From Candidatus Kosakonia sp. 282A-S69 (GTDB lineage: Bacteria; Pseudomonadota; Gammaproteobacteria; Enterobacterales; Enterobacteriaceae), in assembly GCF_029433855.1 (NCBI RefSeq), contig NZ_JAROAU010000003.1, positions 2,705,024 through 2,769,023 of the forward strand: 64,000 nucleotides of DNA, read 5' to 3'. Below, one piece after another: positions 40,250 to 47,526 of this stretch. The first letter of the stretch is position 1. Every line of letters begins with the position of its first letter. The notes under the pieces were generated by a model, which was given only the letters and a program-made list of their open reading frames with translations, did no database searches and was not told where the DNA came from. The translations under genes were made by a program, and so were the position numbers.

Positions 40250-40286
40250 AAGCCTTTCGGATATATCATATTTAAGGCTTTTTTAT
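40250..40286 (+). terminator. Orphan terminator-like hairpin
   Basis: AAGCCTT (40250-40256) / AAGGCTT (40274-40280) followed by TTTT then AT. No plus-strand gene precedes it, so it could end an unannotated small RNA starting in about 40150-40230. Confidence 0.45.
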
Positions 40287-40691
40287 GAGGCTGCACTTTA
40301 TTAGCACCCTACTGATTGGGGACAGAAGGAATATTCAAAAGAACAGACTTTGCTTTACCGTGCGCTAACCATCGCGTCTCTTTGCGCACCAGCGCTACCA
40401 TTGCCTTCACACTGGCTGGTCACGCAGTGATGCCCTATCAGCAAATGAAATATGCATATTGCACCAGCGCAGCCTTTTTCTGATATCGTGGACAAGACTA
40501 CGCCCCGCGTAAGCAGGGGCGGCCAATTAGTTCAGGCAATGTAACAGTATATTAAAGTCAAAGAGAAATTATTACGTTGAATAGGGGCAACAAGAAAAGA
40601 GGCCATGAAGAACATGTATAAAAATAGCGCAGCCATTAACGCTATTTAATAACAATTAACACCAATAATTAAACCTGGCCTAAACCAGCAC

Positions 40692-40725
40692 CATAATAAG
40701 ATTGACAAAAATCGTTCTTATTATG
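40692..40725. promoter_or_regulatory. Perfect inverted repeat upstream of the YfaZ-like gene
   Basis: CATAATAAGA / TCTTATTATG, 10 bp perfect, 14-base spacer containing TTGACA (40702-40707, a possible -35). It lies 111 bases before the start codon; probable operator. Confidence 0.45.
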
Positions 40726-40835
40726 AATAGCGAAGATACGCTTTATTAAAGTGTTTACATTTTGAGACCAGATCGGTTTTTCAGAGAGATGTTCGCTTGA
40801 TAAGTTCACTGCGAAATTATTGAGGAGTAACACGT

Positions 40836-41381
40836 GTGAAAAAATTATCCGTTCTTTTATCTTTATCTCTGGTGATGGCATCGGGTTCAGCCCTGGCGAT
40901 GGGTTTTACCGCCGAACAAAGCAAGAACTACACCAATCTCAATGCGGAATTAGGCAAAAACTCAGACGGCTTATATGCAGAGAGCAACTGGGTAAAAAAT
41001 ACGAAGGATGGCGCACAGCTAGGTAGCCTGGGCGTGGGCTATAACTTTGGCCTCGGTCCGGTGACCCTCTCTGCCGGCACAAAAGCCGTCTATCTCGGGC
41101 CGAAAAAAGGCGATAACGGCGTGGCCTTCCCGATTGGCGGCGGCATCGACTGGGCGCTGACGGACAGCCTGCACCTCTATGGCGAAGGCTACTCCGCGCC
41201 GAACGGTCTGACCAACAGCGTGAAAAACTACGTCGAAGCCAATGGCGGCATTAAGTGGACACCTTTCACGCCGCTTACGCTTAAAGCGGGTTACCGCCAC
41301 GCAAGCGTCGATGGCAAAGATGGTCGTCCGGGCCATACCATTATCGATGGGGCCTATCTGGGTGCTGGTGTCACCTTCTGA
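40836..41381 (+). CDS. YfaZ-family outer-membrane protein
   Basis: 181 residues: signal peptide (MKKLSVLLSLSLVMASGSALA) then a beta-rich body with alternating pattern and a C-terminal GAYLGAGVTF, whose final phenylalanine is the usual recognition signal for outer-membrane barrel assembly. It resembles YfaZ proteins in length and in NLNAELGKNSDGLYAESNWVKN. GTG start at 40836 with GAGGAG at 40822-40827. Function of the family is unknown, possibly a small porin or adhesion barrel. It precedes a terminator and nhaA. Confidence 0.78.
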   Translation: MKKLSVLLSLSLVMASGSALAMGFTAEQSKNYTNLNAELGKNSDGLYAESNWVKNTKDGAQLGSLGVGYNFGLGPVTLSAGTKAVYLGPKKGDNGVAFPIGGGIDWALTDSLHLYGEGYSAPNGLTNSVKNYVEANGGIKWTPFTPLTLKAGYRHASVDGKDGRPGHTIIDGAYLGAGVTF

Positions 41382-41391
41382 TATCTCGCAC

Positions 41392-41418
41392 AGCGGGGAG
41401 TGCGTCTCCCCGCTTCCT
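41392..41418 (+). terminator. Terminator after the YfaZ-like gene
   Basis: AGCGGGGAG / CTCCCCGCT with a 5-base loop (41392-41414) followed by TCCTTCTT, 10 bases after the stop. Confidence 0.75.
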
Positions 41419-41677
41419 TCTTACCCTATCTTATTTGGCTTCACTCATCTCCCGGCGTATATCCTTTTACTCTTCCGCCCGATTAAGTGTTTGCGCAGAG
41501 CAATTATTGCATTTACCAGTCTTTACCTGACGCGGGAAACGATAAGCCCACATAATGTTAAAATCGCTCCTTTGCACTTTTGAACGACCTGAATGACAAC
41601 AAAACAGGGGCGCGGAGCGATCGCAGGCCATCTGCTGGCGACAAACAAGCGAACCCTCAATACATCTGGGAGGAAAT

Positions 41678-42850
41678 ATGACTCAACACAACAAGGGAAA
41701 GCGCGTTAAGGCGAGTGTGCTCACCGCCTTTATTACTTCACCCGCCGCAGGTGGCATTATTCTTATTCTGGCTTCAGCGGCGGCAATTATTATTGCCAAC
41801 TCCCCACTGCAGCAGGATTACACCGCTCTCCTTGCCCATAAACTTGTCGGCATGTCCATTGAGCACTGGGTCAATGACGCGCTCATGGCTATCTTCTTCT
41901 TGCTGGTTGGGCTGGAGATCAAACGGGAGTTATTAGCGGGCGAGCTTTCGACCTGGCGCCAGCGCGCATTACCCGGCTTTGCCGCGCTGGGCGGCATGAT
42001 TATCCCTGCCCTGATCTATCTCTTTTTCAACAGAGGCAATGCAGAAGCGATGGCGGGCTGGGCGATCCCGGCCGCGACGGATATCGCCTTTGCGTTGGGC
42101 GTGCTGGCGCTATTAGGCAGCCGCGTCCCTGTTTCGCTGAAAATATTCCTCTCAGCATTAGCGATTCTTGATGATATGGGTGCCGTGGCGATTATTGCCC
42201 TCTTCTATACCAGCCATATCTCATTTGTCATGCTGGCAGCGGCAGCCCTCACGCTGGTGGTGCTGTTTGTCATGAATCGCGCCGGTATCAAAACGCTATG
42301 GCCTTATCTGCTGGTCGGCTGTGCGCTATGGTTCTTTATGCTGCAGTCTGGCGTACATGCCACCATCGCGGGTGTGTTGCTTGCGCTGTTTGTGCCGCTC
42401 GGCGCGGATGATACGCAGGAGTCGCCTCTCGAGCGGCTTGAGCATGGCCTTTCGCCGTGGGTTACTTTCCTGATCCTGCCCATCTTTGGCTTTGCCAATG
42501 CTGGCGTGTCGCTCTCTGGTCTTACCGCAGACGAGATCCTCTCTCCGGTTCCGGTTGGCGTCGCGCTCGGTCTGTTTATCGGTAAACAGGTCGGCGTATT
42601 TGGGCTGTCACTGCTGGCAATCCGCACCGGGCTGGCGCGCCTGCCAGAGAGCAGCAGCTGGATGCAACTGTATGGCGTTTCCGCGCTCTGCGGCATCGGC
42701 TTCACCATGAGCCTGTTTATCGGCAATCTTGCCTTCCCGACCTCCCCGCTGCTGGTGGATGAAGTCAAAATTGGCGTGCTGGCAGGATCAATTCTCTCTG
42801 CCATTGTCGGCATGATCGTTCTGCGCCTCTCCTTTCAACGGCAAAGCTAA
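41678..42850 (+). CDS. nhaA: NhaA-type Na+/H+ antiporter
   Basis: 390-residue inner-membrane antiporter (E. coli NhaA 388) that exports Na+ or Li+ in exchange for protons. The transport aspartates are present: D135 in [11 protein letters not shown], and D165-D166 in LAILDDMGA, matching E. coli D133 and D163-D164. [20 protein letters not shown] is conserved. It differs clearly in sequence from E. coli NhaA, so it may be a second NhaA. GGGAGG at 41668-41673 precedes ATG 41678. Sits beside betT, suggesting a salt or alkaline-stress role. Confidence 0.93.
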   Translation: MTQHNKGKRVKASVLTAFITSPAAGGIILILASAAAIIIANSPLQQDYTALLAHKLVGMSIEHWVNDALMAIFFLLVGLEIKRELLAGELSTWRQRALPGFAALGGMIIPALIYLFFNRGNAEAMAGWAIPAATDIAFALGVLALLGSRVPVSLKIFLSALAILDDMGAVAIIALFYTSHISFVMLAAAALTLVVLFVMNRAGIKTLWPYLLVGCALWFFMLQSGVHATIAGVLLALFVPLGADDTQESPLERLEHGLSPWVTFLILPIFGFANAGVSLSGLTADEILSPVPVGVALGLFIGKQVGVFGLSLLAIRTGLARLPESSSWMQLYGVSALCGIGFTMSLFIGNLAFPTSPLLVDEVKIGVLAGSILSAIVGMIVLRLSFQRQS

Positions 42851-43073
42851 GACTCTGCTGGCGCGGATATAACAACTGTACCGGGTGCATGTCGCCCGGT
42901 ATTACCTTTATCCGCAAGCCATGACGCTAAGCTCCATCATTACTGCATAAATTCTTATATTTAACAGGAACATATTGACGGGAGTAATAACTTCTCCTGA
43001 CCATCATATTTGTTACTATTTTGCTGTGCGTTTTTATCCGTTCAGGGCCACTAACCTATGGAATAAATTGATT

Positions 43074-45071
43074 ATGAGTGAACAAGAACTTTCGACAAAA
43101 AAGCCGGGTAACACGATTAATAAGCCGGTGTTTTTTACATCGGCATTATTAATCGTGCTCCTTGTGGCTTTCGCATCGCTTTTCCCCGAGCTCGCCGACA
43201 CGAAATTCAAGCTCTTACAGCAGGAGCTTTTCATCAATGCCAGCTGGTTTTATATCCTTGCCGTCGCGCTGATCCTGCTGAGTGTCACCTTCCTTGGGCT
43301 TTCGCGTTACGGCGATATTAAACTTGGGCCCGACCACGCACAGCCTGACTTTAGCTACCACTCCTGGTTCGCGATGCTCTTCTCGGCAGGCATGGGGATC
43401 GGCCTGATGTTCTTTGGCGTGGCCGAGCCGGTGATGCACTACTTATCGCCACCGGTGGGCACACCTGAAACCATTGAAGCGGCGAAGCAGGCGATGCGCC
43501 TCACCTTTTTCCACTGGGGTCTGCATGCCTGGGCCATCTATGCCATCGTCGCGTTGATCCTCGCCTTCTTCAGCTACCGCCACGGTTTACCGCTGACGCT
43601 GCGCTCCGCGCTCTACCCGATCATTGGCGATCGCATTTACGGGCCTTTAGGCCACGCCGTCGATATTTTCGCGGTGATCGGTACGGTCTTTGGTGTGGCC
43701 ACCTCGCTGGGCTACGGCGTATTGCAGGTCAATGCTGGCCTGAATCACCTGTTCGGCGTGCCAATCAATGAGACCGTACAGGTTATTTTGATCGTCGTGA
43801 TCACCGGCCTTGCCACGATTTCCGTGGTATCCGGCCTCGATAAAGGGATCCGTATTCTCTCTGAACTAAACCTCAGCCTGGCGCTGTTGCTGCTGGTGTT
43901 AGTAATGCTGCTTGGCCCGACGGTGCTGCTGCTTAAATCCTTTGTTGAGAACACCGGCGGCTATCTCTCCGAGCTGGTGAGCAAGACATTTAACCTCTAC
44001 GCCTATGAGCCGAAGTCGAGCAACTGGCTGGGCGGCTGGACGCTGCTCTACTGGGGCTGGTGGCTCTCCTGGTCGCCGTTTGTCGGTATGTTTATCGCCC
44101 GCGTCTCCCGCGGCAGAACGATCCGTGAGTTTGTCACTGGCGTGCTGTTTGTCCCGGCAGGTTTCACGCTGCTGTGGATGACGGTGTTTGGTAACAGCGC
44201 AATCCACCTCATCATGACCGAAGGCGCGCGCGACCTGGCTGACACCGTGCAGCAGGATGTCGCGCTGGCGCTGTTTAACTTCCTTGAGCACTTCCCTTTC
44301 GCAAGCGTATTGTCGTTTATCGCCATGGCGATGGTGATTGTCTTCTTTGTCACCTCTGCTGACTCTGGTGCCATGGTGGTGGATACACTCGCCTCCGGTG
44401 GCTCAGGCCATACGCCGGTCTGGCAGCGCATCTTCTGGGCCGCGCTAATGGGCGTGGTGGCGATTGCGCTGCTGCTGGCGGGCGGTTTAAGCGCCCTGCA
44501 AACGGTGACCATTGCCAGTGCGTTGCCCTTCTCGGTGATCCTGCTGATCTCAATTTATGGGCTGTTAAAAGCGCTGCGCCGGGATCTCACCAAGCGTGAA
44601 AGCCAAAGCATGGCGACCATCGCGCCGACCGCGGCACGCAATCCGATCCCGTGGCAGCGCCGGTTACGCAATATCGCCTATCTGCCGAAACGCTCACTGG
44701 TGAAACGCTTTATGGATGATGTCATCCAGCCAGCGATGACACTGGTGCAGGATGAGCTGAATAAGCAGGGAACGCGCAGCACCATCAGCGACACAGCGGA
44801 CGATCGTATTCGCTTCGAAGTCGACCTTGGTGATGAGCTTAACTTTATTTATGAAGTGAGGCTGCGCGGGTACAACGCCCCGACCTTTGCGCTTTCGGGT
44901 CTGGAGAGCGATGAACAACAGGCAGAGCAGCATAAGTATTACCGCGCTGAAATCTACCTTAAAGAGGGCGGGCAAAACTATGATGTTATGGGCTGGAACC
45001 AGGAGCAGTTGATCAACGATATTCTTGATCAATATGAAAAACATCTACACTTCCTGCATCTGGTTCGTTAA
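43074..45071 (+). CDS. betT: BCCT-family transporter, BetT-type (choline/betaine)
   Basis: 665 residues (E. coli BetT 677): twelve membrane helices with SAGMGIGLMFFGVAEPVMHY near residue 110 and the family signature GWWLSWSPFVGMFIARVSRGRTIREFV near 330, then a long cytoplasmic C-terminal domain ending LINDILDQYEKHLHFLH, the region that confers osmotic control in BetT. The open frame runs upstream to 42975, but ATG 43074 (MSEQELSTKK) fits the family. GMGIG rather than BetT's GMGID near the first helix pair means the substrate could be betaine rather than choline. Next to nhaA; no bet oxidation genes in the window. Confidence 0.86.
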   Translation: MSEQELSTKKPGNTINKPVFFTSALLIVLLVAFASLFPELADTKFKLLQQELFINASWFYILAVALILLSVTFLGLSRYGDIKLGPDHAQPDFSYHSWFAMLFSAGMGIGLMFFGVAEPVMHYLSPPVGTPETIEAAKQAMRLTFFHWGLHAWAIYAIVALILAFFSYRHGLPLTLRSALYPIIGDRIYGPLGHAVDIFAVIGTVFGVATSLGYGVLQVNAGLNHLFGVPINETVQVILIVVITGLATISVVSGLDKGIRILSELNLSLALLLLVLVMLLGPTVLLLKSFVENTGGYLSELVSKTFNLYAYEPKSSNWLGGWTLLYWGWWLSWSPFVGMFIARVSRGRTIREFVTGVLFVPAGFTLLWMTVFGNSAIHLIMTEGARDLADTVQQDVALALFNFLEHFPFASVLSFIAMAMVIVFFVTSADSGAMVVDTLASGGSGHTPVWQRIFWAALMGVVAIALLLAGGLSALQTVTIASALPFSVILLISIYGLLKALRRDLTKRESQSMATIAPTAARNPIPWQRRLRNIAYLPKRSLVKRFMDDVIQPAMTLVQDELNKQGTRSTISDTADDRIRFEVDLGDELNFIYEVRLRGYNAPTFALSGLESDEQQAEQHKYYRAEIYLKEGGQNYDVMGWNQEQLINDILDQYEKHLHFLHLVR

Positions 45072-45075
45072 CCAC

Positions 45076-45103
45076 GAGAACACCGCCTGCGGGCGGTGTT
45101 CTC
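45076..45103 (+). terminator. Strong hairpin after betT
   Basis: Perfect 12-bp inverted repeat GAGAACACCGCC / GGCGGTGTTCTC with a 4-base loop, 4 bases after the betT stop. It lacks a T-run, so it may protect the mRNA end or stop transcription inefficiently. Confidence 0.6.
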
Positions 45104-45171
45104 ACACTCAGGGTTCAGGCCCTGACGCGCTAGATTTTGCCGAAACGACACCGAGTGAATGGAGACCCTGG

Positions 45172-45693
45172 ATGGCCAATTTTTTTAAGAAGTTGTTTGG
45201 CGGCGATAACGATAAAGCGAAGGATAAAGCGCTTCGCGAACCCGACCTGACCATTGCCCGCGCCAATAATGAGATGCAGCAGCGTACGCAGGCGGCAACC
45301 GAGATGTGGGGCCTCGACAGCGCCGAGTGGGGTGTCGATCTCGATGCGGGCACCATTACCTTTACCAACCATGAAAAGGGGTGGGTCATTACCGCGCCGG
45401 TACAGGTGGTTGGCACCTATGACACCGAAGAGGGCTCATGGCTGTGGGGATGGGATCACCCTTCCGTGCGCGAACCGCTCGGGGAATATGCCGCCCGCGT
45501 GCGTACCTTCGGCGAGCAGCATGGTCTTGAGGCCCTAACCACACGTCAGATTAGCGCTTCGACAGAAGATGCCTGGACCTTTACCGCACTCGCCTGTCAT
45601 CTTGGTGGCGGCCAGGGGGGATATAGCGGCCTCGCAGGCACGACCCGGGTATTTATGGTCTTTGACAATGTGACTATTAATAAACAAGCGTAA
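45172..45693 (+). CDS. DUF6882-like protein
   Basis: 173-residue soluble protein, no signal or membrane helix. The frame starts upstream at 45025 within betT, but ATG 45172 has GGAGA before it and begins MANFFKKLFGG. A charged N-terminus (residues 5-35) precedes a domain with SWLWGWDHPSV, VRTFGEQHGLEALTT and ACHLGGGQGGYSG, which I recognise from memory as DUF6882; the family has no known function. It is separated from betT by a 12-bp hairpin and followed by another, so it may be its own unit. Confidence 0.75.
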   Translation: MANFFKKLFGGDNDKAKDKALREPDLTIARANNEMQQRTQAATEMWGLDSAEWGVDLDAGTITFTNHEKGWVITAPVQVVGTYDTEEGSWLWGWDHPSVREPLGEYAARVRTFGEQHGLEALTTRQISASTEDAWTFTALACHLGGGQGGYSGLAGTTRVFMVFDNVTINKQA

Positions 45694-46247
45694 GCGCATG
45701 TTGCAGATCTGGAAAATAATCGTCAAAAACGGTTTTTCCAGATCGCCTGATTAGGCTAAGTCTCAATTCACAAGCAACTGTTATAAAAAAAATAACCCAC
45801 ACTGTTATGGTTTTTTATATTTTCGCCTGGCGGTTTTAATACCACCCACTTCGTAAACACCACCTATCCGACTGAAAATAATCAATTTTCGTCAGCGACA
45901 CCTCTCTTTTTCTGTTACTAAAAACAGAATAAAAAGCAGATAGTTCTCAAAAAGAAGAGAGGTCGCCAATATCTTTTATAATTAAATAAACAGTGATTAA
46001 TTCAACATAGCGACTTAATATTTATTATACAAAGTGTCTCGTCGCATATAAAAAACGTTTTTTTAGTGAGTATTCTTATAAGGCGAGTTATATGCATCTT
46101 TATCCGCTCAGGGCGATTTTTTATTAATTCCGAGGTACCAGGCTGGAGATCTATTCCAGGCAACGCTCACCAACGCAGGGTCAGGTAAAAGCAGAGCGCG
46201 CTGAAAGAGTGAGAGCTTCACTTTACAGGCCCTAACAGGAGGAGACC
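45694..46247. other. AT-rich regulatory gap with a stable hairpin
   Basis: 554 bases with no convincing gene. A perfect 11-bp inverted repeat GATCTGGAAAA / TTTTCCAGATC (45706-45744, 17-base loop) follows the DUF6882-like gene and is probably its terminator, read through A/T tracts. The rest is AT-rich with several poly-A/T tracts (around 45786, 46060, 46070 and 46120), as in H-NS-bound promoters of the ycgZ-ymgABC type. AGGAGGAG immediately precedes the next ATG. Confidence 0.6.
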
Positions 46248-46532
46248 ATGAGCACCATTGATACAGAAAAAGTGGCAGGCGTGCTTATCGGAAAGGCTGT
46301 CAAACAGCTGCTGAACAGGGATGAGGCAGTCTCTTTCCGCGCCGTGCTGGCAATACTCAACGACAAGCGTAAACAGGCGGTAAGCCGCGAAGGCATTGCG
46401 GCCTGCGACAGCGCTATTGATGAGATTCAGGCGATGATTGCTGTAACGACCAACGAAGGTTCGCGTGCGCCTGTGAACCGTAAGAACTTCCTGGCACAGT
46501 GGAAGCCGGGCGCAGACGACAAGATTCATTAA
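46248..46532 (+). CDS. Small YmgA-like protein
   Basis: 94 residues, cytosolic, helical. The pattern IGKAVKQLLNRDEAVSFRAVLAIL...SAIDEIQ and the ending KIH parallel E. coli YmgA (ITGQAVLQILRMKINFSLQTLIKQLL...RIH), though identity is low and the alignment is by eye. YmgA and its neighbours are small connector proteins acting on the Rcs phosphorelay. Strong ribosome-binding site AGGAGGAG before ATG 46248. Convergent with a YmgB-like gene, which supports the reading. Confidence 0.6.
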   Translation: MSTIDTEKVAGVLIGKAVKQLLNRDEAVSFRAVLAILNDKRKQAVSREGIAACDSAIDEIQAMIAVTTNEGSRAPVNRKNFLAQWKPGADDKIH

Positions 46533-46570
46533 TAAAAAACGGTAGCCTCCGCTTGCGCAGAGGCTACCGT
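46533..46570 (-). terminator. Terminator of the YmgB-like gene
   Basis: Perfect 11-bp inverted repeat ACGGTAGCCTC / GAGGCTACCGT with a 10-base loop, followed on the minus strand by TTTTTT. It lies between the two convergent small genes. Confidence 0.85.
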
Positions 46571-46585
46571 GCTAAATCCATTTAC

Positions 46586-46828
46586 TTAGATATCATCCTG
46601 AGTGCGATGAACAATCATCTCCAGCGCGTTGCGCAGGATGTCGTTCTGAACAACATCTGATTCCGTTTCAAGACGACCAATAAGGGCGAGAATGAGATCC
46701 TTATTGGTTACCACGGTTTTCACTGATTTCAGTGCAAAGGTCAGCTCGTCAATAATCTGTTTTTCGGCCTCAAAGGCATGAAGCTTGCTGTCTGTAGTCT
46801 CAAATGTCTTAAAAGTCGCGTTATTCAT
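46586..46828 (-). CDS. YmgB/AriR-like small regulator
   Basis: 80 residues. The C-terminal half VVTNKDLILALIGRLETESDVVQNDILRNALEMIVHRTQDDI pattern matches E. coli YmgB (AriR; [39 protein letters not shown]) with the same spacing. YmgB is a helical dimer that influences biofilm, acid resistance and Rcs signalling. Start at 46828 or the adjacent ATG 46831; GCGAG precedes both. The open frame extends to 46948 without support. In E. coli it adjoins ymgA on the same strand, while here the two face each other. Confidence 0.78.
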   Translation of the reverse strand: MNNATFKTFETTDSKLHAFEAEKQIIDELTFALKSVKTVVTNKDLILALIGRLETESDVVQNDILRNALEMIVHRTQDDI

Positions 46829-47060
46829 CATAAACTCGCTAGAAAAAGTGACGTGGCTATCCTTTGCAGTCAGCCCAGTATGCTGTACAGGTTTCCCACT
46901 AAACTTGTACAATACCGACAAATTAGACGTGAAAACGTTAGCGCGCAATCTTTTTAAGGATATATCTTCTCATTTTGATGCCACGTCGCACGCTCAGGCT
47001 CCGTAGCTTGCGGTCTGACGGGGTTTTGCATGATGAGGCTAACTGCTCAGGAGGGAGGTG

Positions 47061-47450
47061 ATGAGGGTTCAGGATCTCGATTTTTACCCGGATGATGAAG
47101 GTATAACGACGGAGTTAACCCTGCCCGTTTTTAACGTGCAGGCAGTGCAATGCACCGCCCTTGAGTGCGATGTGGCAGATGAAAATATAAGAGCGACGAT
47201 CGCCTTTCTTATTCATCAGCAACAGGCCATTTTTGAAAAAGCCATTCACGAAGCGCACAACTATACGGCAAGGATCTATTCCATGCCGCCCGGCAATCTG
47301 GCGCTAATAAAGATCTATCTGTTGCCGCAGGAGGAGAGGCTTTTCGGTTTACTCTTTTCAACTGAAATCGATCCTGAACATGGCATAGGTATGAAATTCA
47401 AAGGGTGCGACTTAACGGAAATCGGTAGCGCCGAAACGGCATTTCTCTGA
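47061..47450 (+). CDS. Small immunity-like protein (DUF6985-like)
   Basis: 129-residue acidic soluble protein with no signal. ATG 47061 follows AGGAGGGAGG; the GTG at 47058 is in frame but too close to that site. The C-terminal DPEHGIGMKFKGCDLTEIG resembles the DxEHG-[IL]-G-[IM]-x-F ending I associate with DUF6985 and related immunity proteins; this is recalled, not computed. No toxin gene is visible beside it. Divergent from the YmgB-like gene and convergent with rnr. Confidence 0.62.
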   Translation: MRVQDLDFYPDDEGITTELTLPVFNVQAVQCTALECDVADENIRATIAFLIHQQQAIFEKAIHEAHNYTARIYSMPPGNLALIKIYLLPQEERLFGLLFSTEIDPEHGIGMKFKGCDLTEIGSAETAFL

Positions 47451-47460
47451 CGCATTATTT

Positions 47461-47521
47461 CGCGGCGTCTTAACTCCCGCCGCGATATAAAGAAAAACCC
47501 CCTCTTTGCAGAAGGGGTTTT
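47461..47521. terminator. Tandem hairpins between the immunity-like gene and rnr
   Basis: A GC hairpin CGCGGCG / CGCCGCG (47461-47484) followed by AAAACCCC / GGGGTTTT (47494-47521), which is terminator-like on both strands. Confidence 0.75.
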
Positions 47522-47526
47522 GATAA

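Larger units (their letters stand above)
40085..40835. other. AT-rich gap with orphan terminator and an inverted repeat
   Basis: 751 bases without a convincing gene, much more AT-rich than its neighbours. It holds a sigma-28-like promoter (40125-40152, minus strand), a terminator-like hairpin on the plus strand (40250-40286) with no gene before it, and a perfect 10-bp inverted repeat (40692-40725). A 70-codon open frame on the minus strand here has no support. Confidence 0.6.

Noticed and set aside
40669-40881. 70-codon minus-strand open frame in the AT-rich gap
   Set aside because: It overlaps the start of the YfaZ-like gene and shows no homology or ribosome-binding site.
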